From the NCBI RefSeq assembly GCF_013201685.1, contig NZ_CP053844.1, positions 1,302,001-1,366,000 of the forward strand: DNA of 64,000 nucleotides, read 5' to 3'. Origin of the DNA: Campylobacter geochelonis (GTDB lineage Bacteria; Campylobacterota; Campylobacteria; Campylobacterales; Campylobacteraceae). Position numbers and translations under genes: made by a program. Below the pieces are notes generated by a model, which saw nothing but the letters and a program-made list of their open reading frames with translations, was not told where the DNA came from and made no database searches. Below are positions 8,913-19,800 of this stretch, piece by piece; position 1 is the first letter of the stretch, and every line of letters begins with the position of its first letter.

Positions 8913-10181
8913 TTAGTTTTTATTTTTATTTTTATCTGTTAAATTTGAGTTAGACTTACTTGAGTTTTTATCAAGGTAAATCACCTTAGATGGGTTATTC
9001 TTGTTTATTCGTAAAAATCTAGATACTGCATATTCCTTTGCGCTTTCGTTTGCATAGTCTATATATGCTTTTGTATCTTTAAAAGTTCCGTTTTTATCAG
9101 TACAGTGTTTATTATAATACCTTAAGGTTCTTGCTTTATTACTATCATACTCTATTTTAGAGATTGGTTGTTTTATTTTCATTCCTTCTTTTTCCATAAT
9201 TTTATTAAGTCTTGTTGCATTGTATATATAATCATCATAATCTCCGTTTAAAAACCAAGCTCTATCTTCATAACACTCATCATACGCCTCTTTTAGCTGC
9301 TCTTTTGTAGGTTGTCCAGGGACGTTGTATTTAAGCATAAGTTCTAGCATAGGTTCGTAGTTGTCATATTCTGTTATCTTTTTATAGCAATCAACTGCGT
9401 ATTTATTAGAACCCCAACTGCATTCAGTTGGCTTATATCCACTTTCTAAAACAACTTTTGCTGTGTCATATAAATTTGAATAAACTATGTATAAAAAAGG
9501 ATTTAAACCATCACCATATCTACCTTCTCCGCACTTAAACAGAGTTATTCCTGTTTCATAACCTATCTGCATATCATAGTTATTTATAATAATCTTATCT
9601 ATCTGTCTATAGAAACTAGCTACTCCTGCACCATACATTTGAACCACTGGGGTTTCTTGCATAGCTACATTATTATCAAGTAGAAATTTAACTGTGTTCG
9701 CAGAGTTTATGCTTATAGCATATGCTAGAGCATTTAGTTTATATCTATCTTTAATATGTAGGTTTGCTCCTATTTTATATAATTCCATTGTTGTATTTAA
9801 ATCATTATAAAAAGAGCTATACATTATAGGAGTCTTTCCATCTACCATTTTAATATCCGCACTTAGATTATGCTCTTTTAAAAAGTTTATAACTTTATAA
9901 GTGTCTTTTTCTTGTAGTGCATTTCTTAGTGGTATAAGAGTGGAATTTGTCTCCTTATCACAATGGATATCAGAATAGCTAAACCCAAACTCATCAACCT
10001 CTTCTTGAGTTACATACTTACTAAGTCCTGGTATAGCAGAAACGTTTGTGTCTGAAGTGATTGTGAAGTGAGAGGTTTGGTTGGTTAAATTTGGTAGTTG
10101 GTTGGTTTTATAAAGATATGCAAGTATAGTTATAAATATAACAGCTATGGTTATGATAAAATTTTTAGATGTTTGGTTCAA
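8913..10181 (-). CDS. Membrane-anchored ankyrin-repeat protein 2 (candidate immunity protein)
   Basis: This 422-aa protein has an N-terminal helix (FIITIAVIFITILAYLY) different from that of protein 1, then the shared SHFTITSDTNVSAIPGLSKY. Ankyrin repeats fill about 110-190 (TPIMYSSFYNDLNTTMELY, LNALAYAISINSANTVKFLL). A middle part with Cys residues follows, and then a C-terminal domain (about 290-422). The first about 285 residues equal those of protein 4; the C-terminal domain equals that of protein 6. It starts with TTG after AAGGA and precedes the type A truncated RTX gene by 29 bases. Immunity is inferred. Confidence 0.8.
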   Translation of the reverse strand: MNQTSKNFIITIAVIFITILAYLYKTNQLPNLTNQTSHFTITSDTNVSAIPGLSKYVTQEEVDEFGFSYSDIHCDKETNSTLIPLRNALQEKDTYKVINFLKEHNLSADIKMVDGKTPIMYSSFYNDLNTTMELYKIGANLHIKDRYKLNALAYAISINSANTVKFLLDNNVAMQETPVVQMYGAGVASFYRQIDKIIINNYDMQIGYETGITLFKCGEGRYGDGLNPFLYIVYSNLYDTAKVVLESGYKPTECSWGSNKYAVDCYKKITEYDNYEPMLELMLKYNVPGQPTKEQLKEAYDECYEDRAWFLNGDYDDYIYNATRLNKIMEKEGMKIKQPISKIEYDSNKARTLRYYNKHCTDKNGTFKDTKAYIDYANESAKEYAVSRFLRINKNNPSKVIYLDKNSSKSNSNLTDKNKNKN

Positions 10182-10221
10182 ATTTAGTCCTTATTTTATA
10201 AAGTTATGTTTTATACCTGTT

Positions 10222-10325
10222 TTTATATAGAAATTTACCTTGTAATTCTACATCAATGGAAGTTAAATGCTCTTTAAATTTATGTTATTTTAATGATGTT
10301 TTAATATGAATTTAAAGAGAATTTT
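10222..10325 (-). promoter_or_regulatory. Conserved upstream block P, copy 2
   Basis: This copy lies upstream of ankyrin gene 2 and has the perfect 11-base inverted repeat (10270-10280 with 10309-10319). The -10-like TATATAAA sits at its left edge, about 40 bases before the AAGGA site of the TTG-initiated gene. Confidence 0.55.
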
Positions 10326-10469
10326 TATTAGTCGTATATATGATTTGAAAATCTTTGATATTTAGAATCCATTATATTTTAAGTATTTTTCTTTGGCTTA
10401 AATAAGTTGTAATTTCTTTTTCTTCGATGGTTTTTATATATAGCTTGTAAATTCAATACTTTTAGCAAA

Positions 10470-10496
10470 AGACACTAGATTTAAAATCCAGTGTCT
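10470..10496 (-). terminator. Cassette terminator hairpin, copy 2
   Basis: Same AGACACT/AGTGTCT hairpin with a T-run on the minus strand, here about 355 bases after the giant gene's stop. A second hairpin at 10705-10738 comes before it. Confidence 0.7.
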
Positions 10497-10704
10497 AATT
10501 TTAATTTTGATTTTATCTTATTTTATTTTTCTTTATCTCTTTTATAGATTCGTTTCTTTCTTTTATCTTTCTCTGATTTATCTTTAATAACTTTATTCTT
10601 TGTTTTTATAGTAAAAACTAAAGATGTTTTTTATATTTAAAGATTAGTCTATATTCTAAATTTATATAATATCTAAACCAAAGAGTTAGATAATGTTTAA
10701 ATAA

Positions 10705-10738
10705 AAGAGATGGTTAGCATATACTCTTGCCATCTCTT
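10705..10738 (-). terminator. Second hairpin after the giant RTX gene
   Basis: AAGAGATGG and CCATCTCTT are perfectly complementary with a 16-base loop. On the minus strand TTTTATTT follows. Identical copies occur at 29668-29701 and 36103-36136. Copies 4425 and 38665 of the gap lack it, through a 242-base deletion. Confidence 0.7.
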
Positions 10739-10850
10739 ATACTTTTTTTGTTTATTGTTTATCTCTTTAATTCTTTACCTTTTTTATAGATTCACTTCTT
10801 TCTTTTTTATCTTTTCTTTACTTACTTGTTTCTTTTATATCTCTTAACTC

Positions 10851-13800
10851 TTAACTTCCCCATCCACTAGCATATATTTGCATAATGGCTTGATTGTTTC
10901 TTGCTTCATCGTGAGTTATGTTTGATATACCATTATCGCTCGTATAAGCATTTACTTGTTGTATTATCTTATCTATTTGTTCATTTGAGATAAATGAGTT
11001 ATCATCTAGTTTGATTGTCTCTATTTGAGAATATTTGTTTGTTTGGTTTTTGATTGTTAAAGTAGTGTTGTTATCGCTTCCATATCTTATAACTAAGTCT
11101 TGCATAAATACTCCATCTAGTTTAAAGCTAATCTCTTCTTTTTTAACTCCTTTAAGTATTAAGGTATCATCTCCACCTTCTATTAAATTTATTAGCTCTT
11201 TATCTTTTATAGTTGTGTTGGTTGCTTCTTTAGTTATGATATATGTATCATTACCATTTTCTCCTTGTAGAGTTGAGTTGTTTGCTTTAGATATTAAGGT
11301 GTCATCATCATTTCCTGCATATACTATGTCATTGTTATAAGATATGATTGTATCGTTACCGGAGTATGAGTAGATAGTATTGTTATCTTTAGCATAGATA
11401 AAGTCATCCCCTTCATATGAGCGTATGGTTGAGTTGGTGCTAGTTGATATGATTGTATCGTTTTTGCCACTTCCATATAGAATTGAGTTATTTGTATTTG
11501 ATACTATAACTCCACTAGTGTTTAATCTAGCTTGTGGATTTATTTGCCACCACTGTTTAGCTACTAAAGATAGATTTTCATTAGAGATATTTACAGTAGT
11601 TTTATCTTTAAAAGATATCTCTTTTATCAAATGTTTAGATGTAAAATACTCTTTTAATGTAATACTTGAGTTTGTAACGCTATCTTTTATAATAAGATTC
11701 TCACTATCTTTTATAAAGCTAATATCCTCTTTATAAGAGTTACTTAGTTTAAGCGTAGTATCTATAGTCTGATTTGGTAGTATGGTTATATCTAAGTTAC
11801 TATCTACTTGGTATCCTAAGGAGTTAAATATAAGCTCTTTAGTAGCTGTTAGTTTACCATCACTTACTTCTACTATAGCACTATCTTTACCTATAAAATT
11901 TGTATCTTTTGTATAGGAGAATACTCCACTATCATCTAAGCTTATTACTCCATGTTTACTATCTTTAATAATCTTATAACTAAGTTTATTACCATCAACA
12001 TCAAATGCATCGAAACTACTTGATATGGTGCTTGTGTTTTTAAGTTCATATGCAGTTATTAACTCTTTAAACTCTGGAGCATCATTTACTGGTGCTACCT
12101 CTAAGCTTATAGTTTTTATATCACTTAATCCATACTCATTTGTTACTTTTAAGGTTATACTATCACTTCCATTATAGTTTAGATTTGGTATTAAAGATAG
12201 ATTATTATCTTTATCTAAATTTGCCTTTAAATTTAGTGGAGAGTTTAGTATCTCATAGGTTAGGTTTGAGCTTGTTTTATTTATAATATCTATATTTGCT
12301 ACTAAATTTTTATCTTCACTTATATTTAAAATATCTGTTTTTATAACTGGGCTGCTTACCTTTATATCAAACTCTACTAAGATTTCATCAATAGCATTGT
12401 ATGTATCGCTAACTATGATAATAGCACTATCTTTTCCTATAAATAGCTTATTAGGTTTATAACTAAATGCTCCATTATCGCCAATAGTTAAATTACCATT
12501 TAAACTATCTTTTTTAATACTAAATGTTAAATTATCACTATCTATATCATCTGCTTTTAATACAAAGTTTAAATCTCTAATATCATTTAACTCATATATA
12601 GTATGTTTAGACTCAAACATAGGAGCATCATTTATAGGTGCTATATCAAATACTATCTTTTTAGTACTACTCATACCATACTCATTTGTTACTTTTAAAG
12701 TTATACTATCTTTGCCATTAAAGTTTAAATTTGGAATAAGTTTAAAGCTAGCATCATCTTTTAAATCAAACGTTGAGTTTGAAGCACTTGATACTAATTC
12801 ATAAGTTAGATTTGTATTTAGTGGGTTATCTACCTTTAAGATAGAGTCTAAGGTACTATCTTCATTAAGATTAAATACAGAGCTAGTAATAACTGGTTTA
12901 AACTTATCAAATACAACCTCTTTTAAATTTAAAGATGAGTTATCACTAAATTTAAGAGTTTCAATCAAAGAGTGATTATCAAAGAAGTTTTTTATAGTTA
13001 TATTTGTACTAGGGTTATCTTTTAGGCTAATATTTAGATCTTTTTTATCTATCTTGTAGGATAGGTCATTTTTATCTATATCCATGCCAAATTTTAATGT
13101 ATTGTTTCCGCTATATCTATCTATACCAAAGATGCTAAATTTATCATCTATAACTACATTTATACCTAGTTTTGCTATATTATAAATATCATCTCCTGTT
13201 TTTGCATTAAATATGCCATCTTTAAGCATAACTATTTCATCATCGCTACCTATAATAGTTGCTTTATTTATAATATCTTGTTTATATAGTTTTTCATTAT
13301 TGCTAAAAACAATCTCCTCTATAGGTTCTTTGACAAAGTTCTTAACACTTATACTATCGTCGCTATTTTTTAAAGTTATAATTAGCTCATCTTTATTTTC
13401 ATAATAGATAAAAGATAGATCTTGTGCTTTTATGTTATCTAATTCTATCTTATCGTATCCAAAGCCAGCATTATCTATAATATCTTTTCCAAAGCCACTA
13501 TTAAAAACATATCTATCATTACCACTTCCACCTATTAAGATATCATTGCCACTTCCACCTATAAGTATATCATCACCAGCACCTGTATCTATATAGTCAT
13601 CTCCCATTCCAGCATCTATATAATCATCTCCACCTTTAGTTATAACTGTATCATTGCCACCTTTGGCATATATAGTATAATCATCATCTTGTAAAACAGA
13701 TATCTTATCATCGCCTTGTGTTGTATTAATCAAGCTTAAATATATCATATCTTTAAGACTTAGTAGCGAGCCATCACTAAATTTAACCCTATCTACAGTA

Positions 13801-16800
13801 AAACTTACATCTTTAAAAAAGTTAATTACCTCTATACTATCACCACTATCTTTTAAAGATATAACCAAGTTATCATCTTTTTGTTTAAAGATGACATCAT
13901 CTTTTTTAATTCCATCTGCAAATTCTATAGTATCAATCTCTTCTAAAGTGCTTTTTTGATTGATTATAGTATCCTTGCCAAAGCCTTTAAAAAATCTATA
14001 TATATCATCACCACTTGAACCTATTAATCTATCATTACCAGCTCCACCTACAAGTATATCATCTCCACTTCCAGAGTCTATATAATCATCACCACTTCCA
14101 GAGTCTATATAGTCTTTTCCTGCTCCAGCAAATATCCCATCATTTCCCTCGTTTGAATTTATATAATCGTCTCCACCAAGCATAGTTATACTATCATCTT
14201 TAGCTCCTGCACTAAGAGTGTAATTATCATTTGTAACTACATCTAGTCTGATACTATCATCATCTGCATGATTTAAAGCTAACTGATTTATCTCTTTTAA
14301 ATTTATATAAGATCCATCTTTAAAGAGGATTTGATCTATTGTATTTAAAGCTTTATTATTATCAATAGTATAAAACTCTTTTACAGTTATAGAGCTATTG
14401 CTGGATTTATGATATATTTTTAAGTCTAAATTTATTTGTTTAAATATCAAATCATCTTTAGTAGTATTATCTATAAATTCAATAATATCAAAGCTATAAT
14501 CATCTTTTTTATTAATGACTATATCATTTCCAAAGTCTTTATCAAATACATACCTATCACTTCCATTTCCACCAAGTAATATATCATTACCAGCTCCACC
14601 TATAAGTACATCATCTCCACTTCCGGCATCTATGTAGTCATCTCCCATTCCACCATCGATATAATCAGCTCCACTTAAGGCATAGATTTTATCATTTCCA
14701 TCATTAGCAGATATCTTATCATCACCACTTCCTGAATTTATAGTATCATTTTTATCACTACTAATTATATTATCGTTACCACCTAGTGTGGTTATGATTT
14801 TTCCTTTTTCAACTTTATTTAAATTTACTTCATAGTTATCATTTGTAGTTACTAAGACATTATCAGAACTGTTATCAATAAATTTAAGTGCTAATTCATT
14901 GATATCTTTAATATTTAAAGAGCTATTATCATCAAATTCTATTTTATCTACTATATGTTTTGATGTGCCTTCATATAATTTATAGAAATTTTCAATGATA
15001 ATAAAATCATTACTATGTTTTAATGAAATTATCAAATTTAAACCATCTTGCCTAAATATCAAATCATTTTTTCTAATACCATCAACAAATTTTATAGTAT
15101 CTATTTCGTTTGTATTTGTTTTATGATTTATAATCGTATCTTGTCCAAAGCCCCAACCAAACACATAAACATCATTTCCAGCTCCACCATTTATAGTATC
15201 ATTTCCAACTCCACCCATGATAGTATCGTTACCATCTCCTGCATTTATACTATCATCGCCACTTCCGCTTTTTATAGTATCATTGCCTTTAAGAGTAGCT
15301 ATGTTTAAGCTTAGTGTTGATGATGTTTTATCTATAGTATAATCATCATTTGTATTTACAAGCTTATCAACAGAACTGCCAAGCAAAGCAAGTTCATTAA
15401 TGCGTTTTAAAGATAGTGTAGTTAAATCATCAAATTCTATTAAAGATATTTTATTTCTACTCTCATCACGATATATGCTATAGAAATTTTCTACAACTAT
15501 AGAGTCGTTGCTATTTTTTAAAGATATAATCAAGTCTAATTTGTCTTGGGTAAATAATAAATCCTCTTTTCTAATACCATCTATAAACTTTATCTTATCT
15601 TTATCGCCATTTCCACCACCACGAATAGAGACTATAATATCTTTACCAAATTCTTTTCCAAATACATAGGTATCATTTCCTTTTGCGCTTTGTAAAGTAT
15701 CATTTCCTTTACCACCGGTTATGATATCATTGCCAGCTCCTGCATTTATAATATCATCTCCACTACTACCCGTTATAATATCATTACCACCAAGCGTAGA
15801 TATCTCTTTGCCATTATTTAGTTTAGATATATTGATTAAGTAGTTATCATTTGTAGTTACCGATACAAGATTGCTATCATTATCTATAAATTCAAACGCC
15901 AGCTCATTGATATCTTTTAGATTTAAAAACGACTTATCATCAAATTCTATTTTATTTATAATAAAATCTGCTTTATCTGTATATGTTTTATAAAAATTTT
16001 GGATAAGGATAGAATCGTTTGTATCTTTAATAGCTATAGTTAAATCCAAATTAGTTTGTTTAAATATCAAATCCTCTTTTCTAATGCCATCTATAAATTT
16101 AATAATATCTATCTCATTTATGCTATCTTTATAGTTTATAACAACGTCTTTACCAAATTCTTTTCCAAACACATAAGTATCATTTCCTTTTCCACCTTGC
16201 AAGCTATCATTACCCTTACCACCAGTTATGATATCATTGCCAGCTCCTGCATTTATGTAGTCATCTCCACTTCCACCATTTATAATATCATTTCCACTGT
16301 TTGAGTGTATAGTATCATTAAAGCTACTTGCTACTATACTATCATCGCCATTTGATAAATCTATACTAACACCTACTTTACTATCACTTTTATCTATGTC
16401 ATATCCATATGAAGATATTGTTTTTACTATATCGCTAGATTTATTATCTATAATTGCTTTATTTATATCATCTAAATGCATAGTAGCTAAATCATCAAAT
16501 TCTATACTAGTAATTGTATTATTATATACACCATACTCTTGTTTATAAAATTCTTTTATAGTGATGAAATTTTCTTGATTGTTTTTTAAAGTTATAACCA
16601 AATCATTATCTTTAATGCTAAAGAGTATGTCATCCTTGCTTATACCATCTATAAATTTAATAGTATCTATAGATAAAGCATTTGGGTTGTTGTTTATGAT
16701 AACATCTTTACCAAACTCTTTGCCAAATATATAAGTATCATTTCCAAGCCCACCTTGTAAAGTGTCATTGCCAGCTCCACCTATTAAAGTATCATTTCCG

Positions 16801-19800
16801 CCTTTTGTAACTATAACATCATCTCCACCTTTAGCATCTACAACGTAACTATCATCACTTAAAACACTTATAGTATTTGCACTCTCATCTGTATTTTTAA
16901 TACTTTGTTTTACTATATCATTTAAACTTAAAAGCTTACCATCGCTAAATTCAATCATATTTATAGTGTTATACAAATTTCCGTTGCCTAAAGGAGCTAA
17001 AAAATCTAAAATTTTTATAGAATTTTTATTGTTTTTATCTTTTAAATTTATAAACAAATCGCTATCTACTTGTTTAAAAATAACATCTTTTAAATTTATA
17101 CCATCTATAAATTTTATCTTATCTATGCCATTATCTGTGTTGTTGTTTATAATAGTGTCGTTACCAAAGTTTTTACCAAAGATATATGTATCATTTCCAG
17201 CTCCTCCACTAAGAGTATCATCACCAACTCCACCAACAAGGATATCATCTCCTTCATCTGCATATAATCCATCATCTCCGCTTCCACCATCTATAATGTC
17301 ATTACCATCTCCACCATATATAGTATCATCGCCATCAATAGCATTAAATTTATCATCTAAATTTGTAAGATATAGACTATCATTACCACTTGTAGCTTCT
17401 AATGGAGCCATTTGTAATATTTTATTAAAATCCCATATTTCTTTATCAAATTTAATACCTTCTATAGAGCCATTTCCATTTTTACCAGCTATATCAAAGA
17501 AATTCTCTATAGTAATACAATCTTTTCCTAAGTGAGTTATGGTTAAATTTGCTAAATTTCTTTTTAGTTTTATATCCTTTGGATCTATACCCTCTGCAAA
17601 TACTATAGTATCATTTCCAAAGTCATCAAATATACTATCTTTACCAAAGCTAGTATCAAATTTATATATATCATCACCATAACCACCAGCAAGGATATCA
17701 TCACCATTTGCACTTTGTAAAAAATCACTATCACTAGTGCCATAAAGCGTACTTCCGCTATTTTGCGCTTTTTGATATCTGTTAAAAGCTAGCGCCATAA
17801 GCTCTTGATTATCTTTTAAAGATATAAGATAGTTGCTATCTAACTCTTTTTTAAAATTTGGTTTATTTGCTGCTATCATATTTAAAAGAGTTGATATATG
17901 AGATATACTTTCGCGTTTATTATTTGCATATAATTCTTGGAATTTTTTATTTACTCCACTAAAATCATAGTGAAAAGCTCCAGTATCATTATCAAGCTTC
18001 ATATATTCAGTATTTATCATACCTTTATATACTATATCAAGCTCTAAGGATGCATACACATAATTTGCAAATCTTTGATATTTAGAGTGTATTATCGCTG
18101 AAGCATTTTCTCTTGGATTTGGATCTGTTCCAAGCTGTAAAAACTGCCTACCAATCAGCTTTTCATACACCGCCAACTCTCTTGCATCAACAATACCTCC
18201 TCTACTACTAGAGTCTATATCTTCTACTCCAGCCCATTTAAATATAAGGGAATTTACTTTTTCTTTTCTTTGTTTTTCATCTGTTGTTTCTACATAGTTT
18301 CTTAAACTATCTTCTAGCTCTTTGTTTTTAGCTACTACATATAAAAAATCTTCTAAGTTTCCACCACCTTCTATATCCACAAACTCTCTTAACCTTTGTG
18401 GTAATTCTACGTTTGCATTACTTATAGTTTTACTAGGTTCAACCCTAAACCAAACATCAGCTATATCTGTTGTAGTACCATCATAAAAGCTAACTTTAGA
18501 TAGTTGCTTTATGGTATTTGAGTTAGAGTCTATATTTACATTTTTATAGTTTAAGTCTATTGATTTTATTGCTTTGTTTGAAAGGGTGTATAACTCATCT
18601 TTTGTACTTATACCATTTTTATCTACATCTTGCCAAAGTAGCAATTTATCATAATCCATATCAAGTGCATTTATAATACCATCATTGTTTGTATCAAATC
18701 TTTTTAGCACTTCAAAGCCATTATCTAGTGTTTTATCATTTCTGTTGTAGTTTGAATTTATTATAGTGTTATTTCCAAACAGCTCATTTGCATTATCTAT
18801 TATGCCATTATTGTTTTTATCTATCGCTAAAAAAGCATCATTTTTATCTAACCAAGCTGTTTTTTCTTTAAAATCATTATTATCAAGATCAAAGAACACA
18901 GAGTTCTTTAGGTTTGTAGTTTTTATACCATCTTTGTTTAAGTCTATGACTAAAGGAGAGGTTTCATCTTCTGGATCTGGGTAATCTTTATCCTTATCAT
19001 CATCAAATATTGCAAATCTAGCACCCTTACCTTTATAGTATACTGTAGCATTTGAACTTATATGGTATGGGCTTACATAAAATTTGCTATCTTCTTCTTC
19101 TATCTCATCATCAGTCCATTTTGAGGCGGTAAATATATCTTGTGTGTAACCACCTATAAATTTAAATTTATTACTACCTATGTTTAGACTTACATACTCT
19201 TTTTGATTGTTTGCGCTTACTTTTAGTCCCCTATTTACTCCAACCATTCCTCTTATTATTTCAGCTGCTTCACTAGTACTATTTCCTCTTACATTTATAT
19301 ACACTGGCTTATCATCATCTACTATGTTTAACTCTCCATACTTACTGCTAGATGAATCATATGAAACACTGTTTTTTACAGATGGAGTATCTATGATATG
19401 TGGAACTAAGTTAGTTATAAATCTTCTTTTTTCATTATTTACTATAAAATCATCATAGTCTTTGATATCATAGCTATATGTCTTAGTAGTATCGCCTTTT
19501 TTAAAAGTAATTGCACCTAAACTAGATCTAGCACTTCTACTACGCATCATATCACTACTTCTCATAAAGACCTCTAGTTTACCATCACCTACAATCTCTC
19601 CTATTAACTCTAGTGTTATAGTTGCTTTTTTACTTCCTTCATTTTCAGTGACATCTTTTATCTTTAAGCCTACTTTGTTGGTTAGAGTTATACCTAGTGA
19701 GTTTTGTTCTTGGTTGTAGTTTTTTATAGTTATACTATCTTTATCAAGATTATATGTTACTTTTAGTTCACTTCCATTTAGTTGATATGTATATCCTCTA

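Larger units (their letters stand above)
10226..11411. repeat. 1.18-kb direct repeat, copy 1 (block P + terminators + C-terminal secretion module)
   Basis: This stretch recurs almost unchanged at 29189-30374 (offset 18,963) and 35624-36809 (offset 25,398). It covers the whole non-coding gap 10226-10850 and the last about 186 codons of the giant RTX gene. Within the gap I see block P, two hairpins and no gene. Shorter relatives lie at 4419-5120 and 38416-39250, missing 242 bases of the gap. Confidence 0.85.
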